The notes: generated from the sequence alone by a model not told the origin. Positions 25,141-33,558 are shown, counted from the stretch's first letter. The stretch is DNA of 64,000 nt from Oscillospiraceae bacterium (GCA_017622995.1 JAGAQA010000053.1:1-64000); one strand, 5' to 3'. Made by a program: numbers and translations.

Positions 25141-25186
25141 ACACAAGGCAGGAACAGTCACAGCTGTGACTGTTCCTGCCTTGTGT
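25141..25186. terminator. 46-bp perfect palindrome after hemL
   Basis: The arms, each 23 bases (25141-25163 and 25164-25186), are exact reverse complements with no spacer. The left arm starts ACACAAGGCAGG and the centre is CACAGCTGTG. No T run follows, so a classical terminator is uncertain, although the RNA would form a very stable hairpin at the operon end. It lies about 60 bases outside the proposed left end of the mobile element and could be relevant to its target choice. The rest of 25110-25357 holds the element's left end (see 25248). Confidence 0.55.
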
Positions 25187-25357
25187 ACGATGATGAATCT
25201 ATGGGACCGAACAGATAAACAAATTGGGATTTGTCTAACATTTTCCTAAAAACCATTTGAAAATGGCTTTATAAGGCGGTTTTTCGATAGTTTTGCCTTT
25301 TGCCTTATCAGTTTTCCCTTGCTTTTTCCCTTATGGGTCAAAACAAGGGAAACTTTT

Positions 25358-26653
25358 TTACGCTCCTCCGGCTACCTTGTCGAGAAGCCGGGCGGAGTTT
25401 CGCTTTGCTTCCTTGGTAGAGTGGGCATAGATATTCATGGTAGTTCCCACATCGGAGTGGCCCAGCAGCTCCTGCACATCCTTCGGTGCTGCGCCATAGG
25501 ACAGCAGATTGGTGGTGAAGGTGTGTCTGAACAGATGGAAATGAAGGTCTCCAAGTTCCGGCATTCTCTTCCGTGCCGCCCGCAGGATGCTACTCACCGC
25601 AGAGGGAGATTCGTAGCTTCCGTCAGGTCGCAGGCACACAAGGGAAATTTCCTTGTATTCCGGCGGAACATCTTCTGACCGCTGCGATGAGTATACCTCG
25701 TAGTAAGTACGGTTCTTTTCCTTGACCTCTTTGTAGTAGTTGAGGCTGTAAAGCTGACCATACTTCAGTCGGTTCCGATTCTGCTCGTTCCTTGCGCTGC
25801 GCAGGATTTGCGCCAGAGTGTCACAGAAGTCAACTGTACGGATTTTCTTCCGCTTGGTAGTACCAATCTCCGTCTTATGCCGTTTCCCGTTGTAGCGGAT
25901 ACTGCGCCGTACTGTCAGACACTGTTTGTCCAGATCAATGTCCTGCCAACACAGTGCGCAGGCTTCTCCGATTCTCAGTCCTGTGTAGTACGCAATCTGT
26001 ACCGGGAGTAAGGCTGGATTCTGCTTCTGTTCCAGAAAGTCTGTCAGCTTCCGATATTGCTCGTAGGTAAGGGTACTTTCGGCAGTCTCCTGGGCTTCCT
26101 CATCGAACAGGTCACAGCTTTCCTCCTGCGTTCGCCACACCACATACTCCATAGGATTGAAGTTCAGAAGTTTCTTGGGAAACACCGCAAATTTGAATGC
26201 CCGTTGAAGCACCGCCGAGAATTGCCGCAGATAACCCTTGCTCAGAGCTTTTGCCGTCCTTCCGTCGGCATTGGTTCCGCCGAAGCAGAGGTGATCTACA
26301 TAGGCTTGCAGATGGTCTGTGGTGACGGATTTCAGCTTCCGCTCACTGATGGGGTGTTTCTTGATCCGGTCTACGACGGCAATGTAAGCCATGACCGTGC
26401 CGTTGCTCAGTTTTCCGGGCTTCAAATCTTCCTCAACCCACATATCCAGCAGACCGCCTACCGTCAGGTTGTCTGGCTTGGCTACGAATTTCTTGGCATC
26501 GTAGTCCTCCATCGCCTTGCGGAGCATTGCTTCCGTTTCTGCCTTGCTTTCTGTTCCGGGGAACTCTGCCTGTCTGCGGTTTCCGCTTTCATCCTCTACA
26601 TAGAAGCGGTAATACCATTTCTTGCCCTTTTTTCTTACAGATCCTTTTGCCAT
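25358..26653 (-). CDS. int: Tyrosine recombinase integrase of the mobile element
   Basis: The 431-residue protein begins MAKGSVRKKGKKWYYRFY, an AP2-like arm-binding domain. It continues to a SAM-like core-binding domain (residues about 65-190, TVGGLLDMWVEEDLKPG) and a catalytic domain with the Arg in YYTGLRIGEACAL, His-x-x-Arg in FHLFRHTFTT, His in LLGHSDV and the nucleophile Tyr in MNIYAHST. All catalytic residues are intact. It lies at the left edge and reads toward the end, with candidate arm-binding repeats just past its stop. It should integrate and, with the excisionase, excise the element. Confidence 0.95.
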   Translation of the reverse strand: MAKGSVRKKGKKWYYRFYVEDESGNRRQAEFPGTESKAETEAMLRKAMEDYDAKKFVAKPDNLTVGGLLDMWVEEDLKPGKLSNGTVMAYIAVVDRIKKHPISERKLKSVTTDHLQAYVDHLCFGGTNADGRTAKALSKGYLRQFSAVLQRAFKFAVFPKKLLNFNPMEYVVWRTQEESCDLFDEEAQETAESTLTYEQYRKLTDFLEQKQNPALLPVQIAYYTGLRIGEACALCWQDIDLDKQCLTVRRSIRYNGKRHKTEIGTTKRKKIRTVDFCDTLAQILRSARNEQNRNRLKYGQLYSLNYYKEVKEKNRTYYEVYSSQRSEDVPPEYKEISLVCLRPDGSYESPSAVSSILRAARKRMPELGDLHFHLFRHTFTTNLLSYGAAPKDVQELLGHSDVGTTMNIYAHSTKEAKRNSARLLDKVAGGA

Positions 26654-26783
26654 AGATAATACTTTGTCTCCTTTCTTATCCGTGGCAATCGGAACTGTGA
26701 CATATGCTGTGCGTGAAATAATGTCACTGGTCGATTGTAGCTTTTACAATCGGCTTTCTTATTCTTTTGTCAAAGTACCACGG

Positions 26784-27437
26784 TTAGTTGCTGCTTTTTT
26801 CTAAGCGGTCTCTGGCATCCAGGGGCAGTCTAAATATTTCACTGGTCACCCTGCCGCCCTTGCCTTTGTCATAGATATGTAGCAATCCATCCATGTAGCG
26901 CTTCATGTCCTCAATGATCGGCTCCGTCTCTTTTTGGTACACCTGCTCAACGATGGCACCGGATTCAATCGCGTACCGCATCAAGGATTCTTTCAATCCT
27001 TCATCGGTGGCGATTTCATCTGCCTTCCTCATGGCTCTCGCAAAATGCACCGCATACACAGAGTACAGGTCGATGATGTTGCACAGGTGACCTGCGAGAA
27101 ATTGTTGGTAGGCTTCGGTGCCAACCACGCTGTCCATTTCTTTCAGGAAGCTTTCCAGATGCTCATCGAGCTGCATTTTGCTTTTGGTGAAACCATCGTA
27201 TTCTTTGTCCTCAGAAAGTCCGGTCAGCCATTCCGGGGTTGTTAGCAGGGCATCTGCCAGAGATATGATCAGATACCGTTTTTCCGGTTCGACACCTTTG
27301 GATTCATAGCGCTGAATGGTAGATTTGTTTACACCAAGACGTTTACCGAGATCGCCCATGGAGAGATTCAGTTCTGTTCTTCTCTCCTTGACCCTCTCAC
27401 CGACTTGTTTTGCGGTGAATGTAATTGGTTCATCCAT
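26784..27437 (-). CDS. XRE-family repressor of the mobile element
   Basis: The 217-residue protein has an N-terminal helix-turn-helix (residues about 9-65: QVGERVKERRTELNLSMGDL, VNKSTIQRYESKG) of the phage CI/Xre type, including TPEWLTGLS after it. A helical C-terminal domain of unknown function follows. The start at 27437 has GGAGGTG eight bases upstream. The gene is divergent from the excisionase, and both promoters overlap or adjoin TTGCAA repeats, so it probably represses excisionase and itself. No RecA-cleavage or peptidase motif is visible; the inducing signal is unknown. Confidence 0.85.
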   Translation of the reverse strand: MDEPITFTAKQVGERVKERRTELNLSMGDLGKRLGVNKSTIQRYESKGVEPEKRYLIISLADALLTTPEWLTGLSEDKEYDGFTKSKMQLDEHLESFLKEMDSVVGTEAYQQFLAGHLCNIIDLYSVYAVHFARAMRKADEIATDEGLKESLMRYAIESGAIVEQVYQKETEPIIEDMKRYMDGLLHIYDKGKGGRVTSEIFRLPLDARDRLEKSSN

Positions 27438-27461
27438 AGGCTTTTCACCTCCGTTGACATC

Positions 27462-27490
27462 ATTATAGCACATGCCGTTGCAATTTGCAA
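27462..27490 (-). promoter_or_regulatory. Repressor promoter overlapped by TTGCAA sites
   Basis: On the minus strand the -35 box is TTGCAA (27485-27490), the spacer is 17 bases and the -10 box is TATAAT (27462-27467). A second TTGCAA lies inside the spacer at 27478-27483. Confidence 0.7.
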
Positions 27491-27591
27491 TAGTATTTTC
27501 CATAAAGTTTTCAGTTCGTTTACAAGAAGCGTTGCAAGATGAGTTGACAAGCAATGGCATTGTAAGTATAATAGTGGCACGACCGTTGCAA
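27476..27591. promoter_or_regulatory. Operator array with CGTTGCAA repeats at 54-bp intervals
   Basis: The palindromic hexamer TTGCAA occurs at 27478, 27485, 27532 and 27586. Three of the four are preceded by CG (27476, 27530, 27584), and these three are spaced exactly 54 bases apart, close to five helical turns. They bracket both divergent promoters, which suggests cooperative or looped binding by the XRE repressor or the excisionase. Confidence 0.55.
27544..27572 (+). promoter_or_regulatory. Consensus promoter of the excisionase and mobilization genes
   Basis: TTGACA (27544-27549), a 17-base spacer and TATAAT (27567-27572) form a perfect sigma-A consensus. TTGCAA sites flank it on both sides. 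Confidence 0.85.
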
Positions 27592-27621
27592 AACGAGTAT
27601 TTCAGCAAGGAGGCAAGTAAA

Positions 27622-27837
27622 ATGAGTGTAGGCAAAATGGGACTGACCATCGAAGAAGCGGCGGAAACCACCGGGATCGGACGCAACACCATGCGAAAAC
27701 TGATCGACTGGGGCAAGCTGCCTGTTCTGAAGGTAGGGCGCAAGACCATCATCCGAAAGGATGCCCTGGAGCGATTCATGGAAGCCAACCAGGGACGAAA
27801 CCTTTTGATCCAGAACGATGTGCGGAAGATCGAATGA
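27622..27837 (+). CDS. Excisionase-type DNA-binding protein
   Basis: The 71-residue protein is a MerR-like winged-helix of the excisionase/HTH_17 group: MGLTIEEAAETTGIGRNTMR, KLIDWGKLPVLKVGRKTIIRKDALERFM. The Met at 27622 is preceded by AAGGAGGCAAGTAAA; an earlier Met in the same frame starts before the promoter and is rejected. It likely directs Int toward excision and sits at the head of the mobilization transcript. Confidence 0.85.
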   Translation: MSVGKMGLTIEEAAETTGIGRNTMRKLIDWGKLPVLKVGRKTIIRKDALERFMEANQGRNLLIQNDVRKIE

Positions 27838-27859
27838 GAACCCTCTCAGAAGCCCTCGG

Positions 27860-28060
27860 CGCTTGAGAGCGAAATACACCCCTCGCACAAATCTGACGAT
27901 TTGTACAAGCGGTATTTCGCCCTGCCGGGAGCCTGTATCACAGCTTCGTGCGTAAAACTCAGCTATGATACAGTGGAAATTGCAACCGCAATTTCCATTG
28001 CTGTTCCGGCTGCTGCGGCACTCAAAACAGCGCAACTGCCAACGGCAGTTGCAAAAGAGG
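27860..28060 (+). other. Candidate origin of transfer (oriT) with four hairpins
   Basis: Between excisionase and relaxase lie four inverted repeats. First, GCGAAATAC (27869) pairs with GTATTTCGC (27912), enclosing ACAAATC-TGAC-GATTTGT. Second, CTGTATCA (27933) pairs with TGATACAG (27966). Third, TGGAAATTGC (27974) pairs with GCAATTTCCA (27988). Fourth, GCAACTGCC (28032) pairs with GGCAGTTGC (28044). Dense hairpins immediately upstream of a MobA/MobL relaxase are typical of oriT. The nick site cannot be located from sequence alone. No other feature is seen in 27838-28164. Confidence 0.6.
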
Positions 28061-28164
28061 ACGACGAGGGGACGGGGAGAACGAACGGGAGCAAGCACAA
28101 CGGAGAACAAAAGGAATCGCAAACGAAAACATCAAAACGGCCGTAAGGGAAAAGGAGATGATAT

Positions 28165-29571
28165 ATGGCACGGCACAGCTTTATCCGAATGTCAAAGCTG
28201 CCGAATGTTAAGGGAAGAATCGACTATATTTCCAGCCCCGACAGGCAGGAAAATCTATACGCAACCTACCAAACCGCAGACACGGAGTTCTGGAAAAACC
28301 TTGCCTTTGAATCTCAGCAGGAGTTCCAGCGCTTCGGTACAGAGGGGAAGTGCATTGAAGCAAGGGAGTTGATCATCGCTCTGCCAGAGGTGTACACCAC
28401 CTTCGACCCGCAGGAAGTTCTGAAAGAATTTACAGAGGAATTCCATAAGCGGTACGGCGTGGAATGTGTCAGCGCACTCCATCACAACAAGCGCAAAACC
28501 AATTACCACATCCATCTGATATTCAGCGAACGGACACTTCTTCCAGAGCCGGATATTAAAATCGCCAGCCGCAGCGTGTTCTATGATGAAACAGGCAAGC
28601 GGGTACGCACCAAGAAAGAGATCACTGGAGAGGATGGGAAAATCAGGCCGGGCTGCACGGTCATTAAGAAAGGCGAGGTTTATGAGCAGCATATGTTCAC
28701 GCCCAAGGATGAACGGTTCAAGGACAAAGGATTTCTTCATGGACTAAAAGAAATCTATACCGACCTGATCAACCGCCATATTTCTGATCCCACTCAGCAC
28801 TTGAAAGTATTTGATCCCAATGGCGTGTACCTTCCCACCAAGAAGATCGGCAAAAACAATCCCATGGCAGCCCAGATCGAAGCAGACAATGCCGTAAGAC
28901 AGGAATGGAACCGCACAGCGGATATGGCGCTGATTTCCGGTATTGCTGAGGAAACCATCATCGAACTGAAAAATGAGGAGATTCACAACAAGGCCGCTGA
29001 GTCTGTGACGAAGCATGGCTGGCTGCCGGAGTTGTTCCGCAAGATCGTCCACACAGCAAAGGAACTGCTGCAAGACCTGATCCGGGACAAGGCTCTGCCG
29101 CCTAAGCCAGTGCTGAATATGGACATAGCAGAGTTCCGCAAAATGCAGAAACTGAAAATCCGTGTACAGGACAAAGTGGCTCACATCCGTCAGTTGCAGG
29201 GCACAGACCTGCCCAGGCTGAGAGCGCAGCTTGCCGATGTAAAGGGCATATTCAAAGGCAAGGAGCGAAAGGCTCTGGAACAGGAGATTGAGAAACTGGA
29301 ACAGGCCATCCGAAAGGAACAGGATGAGCTGCCCGGTATTCTGGAAGCGGACGGCTATCCCGATGTGCAGGTGTTCATGGCAACTTACCGCAAGGCGGAA
29401 GCTGTTGTCAGCCAGTACAACCGAGACCTCGCCCGGTGGGAGCAGGAGGTTCAGTCGAAAAAGAATCCCCCGAAGCCGCCGGAAAAGAAAAGTGTCCGGG
29501 ATCAGCTTCGCAGGCTGCAAGAGGAGGGCAAGCGGACACCCCGGCGCAAATCCAGGGATTATGAACGGTAA
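28165..29571 (+). CDS. MobA/MobL-family relaxase
   Basis: The 468-residue protein begins MARHSFIRMSKLPNVKGRID. The N-terminal relaxase domain (about residues 1-230) has the metal-binding HUH motif in NYHIHLIFSER, preceded by LHHNKRK. A conserved Tyr-rich opening (YISSPDRQENLYATYQ) may hold the nicking Tyr. The C-terminal half is helical and charged, with coiled-coil-like stretches (residues about 330-400). It is expected to nick oriT upstream and pilot single-stranded DNA into a helper conjugation system. AAAGGAG precedes the start. Confidence 0.88.
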   Translation: MARHSFIRMSKLPNVKGRIDYISSPDRQENLYATYQTADTEFWKNLAFESQQEFQRFGTEGKCIEARELIIALPEVYTTFDPQEVLKEFTEEFHKRYGVECVSALHHNKRKTNYHIHLIFSERTLLPEPDIKIASRSVFYDETGKRVRTKKEITGEDGKIRPGCTVIKKGEVYEQHMFTPKDERFKDKGFLHGLKEIYTDLINRHISDPTQHLKVFDPNGVYLPTKKIGKNNPMAAQIEADNAVRQEWNRTADMALISGIAEETIIELKNEEIHNKAAESVTKHGWLPELFRKIVHTAKELLQDLIRDKALPPKPVLNMDIAEFRKMQKLKIRVQDKVAHIRQLQGTDLPRLRAQLADVKGIFKGKERKALEQEIEKLEQAIRKEQDELPGILEADGYPDVQVFMATYRKAEAVVSQYNRDLARWEQEVQSKKNPPKPPEKKSVRDQLRRLQEEGKRTPRRKSRDYER

Positions 29572-29584
29572 CTTTGACAAAAAA

Positions 29585-29618
29585 CACCGCCCAGCGGAGC
29601 AAAATCCGCTGGGCGGTG
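29585..29618. terminator. Strong hairpin after the relaxase gene
   Basis: CACCGCCCAGCGGA (29585-29598) and TCCGCTGGGCGGTG (29605-29618) form a 14-bp stem with a six-base loop. An A run precedes it, so it would be a textbook terminator for the minus strand. On the plus strand the T run is missing. Confidence 0.6.
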
Positions 29619-29780
29619 CTTACATAGACAAAAATACGGTCAAGAGCCGGGAAATATGGAAATTATACGATGGGAGCGTTCCAAACGATGCGGACATCAT
29701 CTAAGACAATCCCAGCGGAAAATGACCACATTTTCCCGGTTCAAGAGCCGAGAAAAATTTACGAAAATAGGAGGATTTTT

Positions 29781-30101
29781 ATGAGAACAGGCTTAACCAA
29801 AAAACAAAAGGTCACAGAACTGTATTTCAACGAAAAAGACAGCATTACAGAAATCTATACCCACAACACCAAGCTGAAAAAGCGACTGAAAGAATATGCC
29901 GCCAAATACCCGGAGCTGTGCCAGCAGACCGATGATGACGAACACGGCGGCCTGCGGTTTGAGATCGATAAAGCGAGGGTCAGTATTCGGCTAACTGCTC
30001 CCTATAGCAGGGAGCGTAGGTCGGCAGCCAGCGAGTTCGCCAAAAGGAAATATGTTCAGAACTTGACTGTTCAAGCCGAACCAACAAGAGAACAACAATG
30101 A
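29781..30101 (+). CDS. Small conserved accessory protein of the mobile element
   Basis: The 106-residue protein starts at MRTGLTKKQKVTELYFNEKD after AGGAGGATTTTT. It is charged and probably soluble, with a KLKKRLKEYAAKYPELC helix and a basic C-terminus (SERRSAASEFAKRK region). I recognise no named domain. It is possibly a relaxosome helper or regulator, judged only from its place after the relaxase. It marks the boundary between the GC-balanced mobilization genes and the AT-rich cargo. Confidence 0.6.
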   Translation: MRTGLTKKQKVTELYFNEKDSITEIYTHNTKLKKRLKEYAAKYPELCQQTDDDEHGGLRFEIDKARVSIRLTAPYSRERRSAASEFAKRKYVQNLTVQAEPTREQQ

Positions 30102-30335
30102 TTTTTTCTGATTATAAATTTCACCGCAAATCGCAAGTCACCCCGGATTATTCGATGATATCTTGAGAGTCGAATACGATATCACTGACCTAACCATAGA
30201 AAGAATCACATCCCCTCTCGAACGAATCTATTTGAGTAGTTTTCGTGGGACATTTATGTACTTTTCGTATATGCAAAGAATCTTTGCTATACAAAAATAG
30301 CTATGTTGTGATAAACTTTACTTGAGGTGATAACA

Positions 30336-31043
30336 ATGCTAAGCAAATCTATCGGGAAAAACATCAAGCAGTTTCGGACAGCTAAAGGTATCTCACAAGA
30401 GGATTTAGCATCAGATCTCTTTGTCACTAGGCAGACCATATCGAACTATGAAACCGGTCGCTCTTTTCCGGATGTAGATATGCTCCAAAAAATCGCAATT
30501 GCACTAGATGTTGATCTACTTTGGCTTCTGTACGGGAGGCCAGCTTCTCACAATAAAAAAGCGAATGCAAAAACAGCCCTTTTCTTTGTGGGATTTTTTG
30601 TTGCGTTTTCCTGTGTCACATTACTCCTTTATTTGTACACTGAATCTTTAAAGCAAAGCAAATTTTTATTTATGCCAAATATCATTGTACGCCTTATCTT
30701 TGTACCTGTCTGTTACACACTATTGGGTGCATCCATACTTCAAATTATTGACTACTTTTTAGGCATTACAAAGCCACAAAAGAAAGCAAAAAAGATAGGG
30801 GGAACTGTAATTATATGTGTTTTAGTTTTCAATATAATTATTGTGATGCCATATGTTATTTGGTGCTTTTTCGTCCTTTTCCTCAATATGACCTCCGCTG
30901 ACAGCATTTCAATGATTTTTCCACCAATACCTATATATGAAGAAATTGCACTTTTCTTTCTCAAACTGATGTACTCGTCCCCTTTTGTATACATTCCGGT
31001 CGGTATGACTTTGTGGCTATTTTATCCTCCTAAAAAAGGATAA
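30336..31043 (+). CDS. Membrane-anchored XRE-type regulator
   Basis: The 235-residue protein starts at the ATG at 30336, six bases after GAGGTG; a GTG nine bases earlier is possible. Residues 3-62 form a clear helix-turn-helix (IGKNIKQFRTAKGISQEDLA, VTRQTISNYETGRSFPD). The remaining 160 residues contain four to five hydrophobic helices (about 79-100, 113-137, 150-180, 200-228). The layout is that of a membrane-tethered regulator that could sense envelope or extracellular signals. It heads the AT-rich cargo and precedes a secreted protein by 63 bases, a likely target or signal. Confidence 0.75.
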   Translation: MLSKSIGKNIKQFRTAKGISQEDLASDLFVTRQTISNYETGRSFPDVDMLQKIAIALDVDLLWLLYGRPASHNKKANAKTALFFVGFFVAFSCVTLLLYLYTESLKQSKFLFMPNIIVRLIFVPVCYTLLGASILQIIDYFLGITKPQKKAKKIGGTVIICVLVFNIIIVMPYVIWCFFVLFLNMTSADSISMIFPPIPIYEEIALFFLKLMYSSPFVYIPVGMTLWLFYPPKKG

Positions 31044-31106
31044 ATCAACCAATAAACTATCCATCGTCAATCCAATTACACAAAAATTTCAAAGGAGGGC
31101 ACAAAC

Positions 31107-31805
31107 ATGAAAAAACATCTTTCAATTCTAATGGTAGTGTTAATGGTAATTTCCGCTTTTTCCCTTCCCATGAACGTAGAGGCTGTTGAATATACTCTCC
31201 CAGTTGATACTTCCTTTGTTGACTCTTCCCAGCTTTCTGTCACTCCTTGCAACGACGGCTTTACCGAAATTACGCTTACTGGCATAGAGGAGCTTGCAAT
31301 TCCCTCCACACGCTCATCAATCGATCCTTCTTATAAAGCAACATCGCTTACTTTCTTGGCCGAAACAGAAGAAGAAAAGAGCAACATTCTTTCTCGGATT
31401 GGCGAGATAAAAAGTAGCGGTGGTACAGTATATGATGATGACTGGTTTTTTGGAAGTTCTTGCTATATTTATATCTCTGTTACATATACGACAAGGAGCG
31501 CTTCGAATGGAACCGAAGCTCGAGTAAATTCCGTTACTACCCAGCACTCTGTTAACAGCGGAACTTCCGTCTCAAACGCTGTTCTACATCTCGCTTGTAT
31601 TGGGACTTCTTCCGATTCAGGGGTCACTAATTTGGAAGAAGACGTAACAGTCACTACAACCCCTTATACGAATACGCTCATGAACTCCTGGCCGTATATC
31701 CACACTGGCGGTCCCTGCCTTGGTGCGAATTACACCGTAACTGCAACAAGATCGTCAGGATCTTCTTCCACCCACACCGTTTCCGCTACAGTTTTTGCAA
31801 ATTAA
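31107..31805 (+). CDS. Secreted protein of unknown function
   Basis: The 232-residue protein has a signal peptide (KKHLSILMVVLMVISAFSLP, probable cleavage after NVEA). A mature domain of about 206 residues follows, rich in Ser, Thr and Val with alternating beta-strand patterns. Four Cys lie in TPCNDG, SSCYIY, LACIG and GPCLGA, enough for two disulfides. No membrane anchor or sortase motif follows. AGGAGG lies 9 bases before the start. I do not recognise a family. It sits downstream of the membrane regulator and may be a bacteriocin-like or surface-active product; this is inference from location and secretion only. Confidence 0.65.
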   Translation: MKKHLSILMVVLMVISAFSLPMNVEAVEYTLPVDTSFVDSSQLSVTPCNDGFTEITLTGIEELAIPSTRSSIDPSYKATSLTFLAETEEEKSNILSRIGEIKSSGGTVYDDDWFFGSSCYIYISVTYTTRSASNGTEARVNSVTTQHSVNSGTSVSNAVLHLACIGTSSDSGVTNLEEDVTVTTTPYTNTLMNSWPYIHTGGPCLGANYTVTATRSSGSSSTHTVSATVFAN

Positions 31806-31818
31806 TTATAAAGTCAAT

Positions 31819-31845
31819 GCCTCCGGCTAAATGCCGGAGGCTTGA
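31819..31845 (+). terminator. Terminator of the cargo operon
   Basis: GCCTCCGGC (31819-31827), a TAAAT loop and GCCGGAGGC (31833-31841) are followed by TTGATT, 14 bases after the secreted-protein stop. Confidence 0.75.
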
Positions 31846-31914
31846 TTAAGTTCTAAAACTGGTATATGAATATGCACAAAAGGAGAAGTTGCATAGACAG
31901 AATTGCTCGAAATG

Positions 31915-32388
31915 TTATTCTATATCGAAGTATTCGCCAGAAATTGGATTAAAAAAAACTATGGACTTTTCATGAGTATCCGAATTGGTGCAATTAAATA
32001 CATATCCTTTGCTTACCGTAGAACTGAGAGGAGTTAATGTATCTATAACAGGATAGTTGCTATTTAGAGAGACCGAAACATTTTCACTAGAATTTTGAAT
32101 GATGACTGCGGCCTTTGATGTGGAGTATACAGGGAGATTTACAAAAAACGCGGAAATTTCGATGACAACAATTATAGTAGTTAGCAACAATATTTTCCAA
32201 CGCCTCCGAGATTCTTTTAATATGACGCAAAGGAATGCTGAAAGCATAAAGAGCACATGATAAAGGAGCATTGAAATAATCCCGGAATACACTGTTTTGT
32301 TTATGATTAATAGGGTAGCATAAACAACACATGACAAAATAAGGCAAGCTCTACTAACCGCGGCTGTCAACTTCTGCTTGCTGGGCAT
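31915..32388 (-). CDS. Small membrane protein, possible immunity partner
   Basis: The 157-residue product, taken from MPSKQKLTAAVSRACLI (32388), has three hydrophobic helices (about residues 10-27, 31-50, 58-80) and an extracytoplasmic C-terminal half with YPVIDTLTPLSSTVSKGYVF. No good ribosome binding site is seen. Its start overlaps the 3' end of the upstream secreted-protein gene by 35 bases, so translation is probably coupled. A small polytopic protein coupled to a secreted protein is the pattern of immunity genes, but the family is not recognised. Confidence 0.5.
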   Translation of the reverse strand: MPSKQKLTAAVSRACLILSCVVYATLLIINKTVYSGIISMLLYHVLFMLSAFLCVILKESRRRWKILLLTTIIVVIEISAFFVNLPVYSTSKAAVIIQNSSENVSVSLNSNYPVIDTLTPLSSTVSKGYVFNCTNSDTHEKSIVFFNPISGEYFDIE

Positions 32389-33274
32389 TAGCCGCAATGG
32401 CATAGGCATCATGGCCCCTATTGTACTGGTATTCTGGCGTATCCAACTCCACGGTTTCTGTCTGATGGACAGTATCGGCAATAACAACCCATCGTTTTGT
32501 TATATAAGCATCGGGAAAAATATTTACTCCCTCAATAACAGGGGCATATCGAACCTTTTGTGTAGAGAAACAGACCGTACCTGTAATAGCCTGGGTAATA
32601 TAATCCGAAATGATCGCAGAGCCAAGTGCAATTACGATAGCTTTAACGGTTACGCCCCCCGTAATAAATACGGCTACAACTGAAACAATGACACTAACAG
32701 CGGTGCCAGCACCAGCTTTTACCTGTTTTCCGCTATATCTATTTTGGTCAGGCTCTTCATCATAGTTTTTGTAATATACAGAACATGGTTTGGAACCAGA
32801 AATCATCGAATTACTTGGCCTTGTCATTAGGAAGGACCAACCCTCAGGGGAGAATGCAGAAGAATAAAACTCCGGTGCTTCTTCCTTTTCACTAGCTTGG
32901 AAAGTAATATCAGAAATTACATCTGAATAAGCACAATTTTGAACAGATGGAATGAGACTATTTCTTGCACAGGAGGAATACTCGGTCCACAGGATAAGAT
33001 CCCTATTAGGGGAAGAATATGCACGCTGTGTCAGAACGTCGTTTACATATAACTGGACGTATGTATCAGTTCCAATAATCTCAAATTCGATATATACATT
33101 GTTGCCGGCATCATCAGTGTAGGAAGTATTGTGCGAATAATTAGATGGAAAAGATTTCTCAAACTCTGAAATAGAAGGGATTTCGGAATTTGAAGCTTCC
33201 TGAGCAGAAGCCGGCAGTGCTATAGCAGATAGGAAAAGAGAAAAGCAGAGAAACAGGGACAATAATCTTTTCAT
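32354..33274 (-). CDS. Secreted protein with a glycine/valine-rich hydrophobic hairpin (putative toxin)
   Basis: The 306-residue protein starts at MKRLLSLFLCFSLFLSAIAL (33274, GGAGG upstream), with a signal peptide ending at PASA. Residues about 25-185 are soluble. Residues about 188-245 are a long hydrophobic stretch with small-residue spacing (GAGTAVSVIVSVVAVFITGG, IVIALGSAIISDY). A charged tail of about 60 residues follows. Such a buried hydrophobic hairpin in a secreted protein suggests membrane insertion, as in pore-forming bacteriocins. Coupling to a small membrane protein downstream supports a toxin-immunity reading, which remains an inference. No homologous family is recognised. Confidence 0.55.
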   Translation of the reverse strand: MKRLLSLFLCFSLFLSAIALPASAQEASNSEIPSISEFEKSFPSNYSHNTSYTDDAGNNVYIEFEIIGTDTYVQLYVNDVLTQRAYSSPNRDLILWTEYSSCARNSLIPSVQNCAYSDVISDITFQASEKEEAPEFYSSAFSPEGWSFLMTRPSNSMISGSKPCSVYYKNYDEEPDQNRYSGKQVKAGAGTAVSVIVSVVAVFITGGVTVKAIVIALGSAIISDYITQAITGTVCFSTQKVRYAPVIEGVNIFPDAYITKRWVVIADTVHQTETVELDTPEYQYNRGHDAYAIAANAQQAEVDSRG

Positions 33275-33521
33275 TGAGAATCCTCCTTTTGGATATGAGA
33301 AAGCAACTTCTATCGTGCAATAAAAGTCTATATTACATAACAACGCTTAGCAACCACGCTTTGGTAAAAAGAATGTACAATGAAAGTAAAATTGAAGGGC
33401 TGGCACATCAATTCCATATTTGTCTATCCGCGCAGACTGTGAATTAGTAACAGTCGCTAAAGGCGAATATGCATTGCAATCAATAATCAAACGAAGCTTC
33501 TTCCCTCAATATATACAGATC

Positions 33522-33558
33522 CCCCCCGCTGGACAAAATATGTCTGTCCAGCGGGGGG
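33522..33558. terminator. Hairpin after tnpV
   Basis: CCCCCCGCTGGACA (33522-33535) and TGTCCAGCGGGGGG (33545-33558) pair fully over 14 bases. It lies 18 bases beyond the tnpV stop on the minus strand and lacks a T run. Confidence 0.55.
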
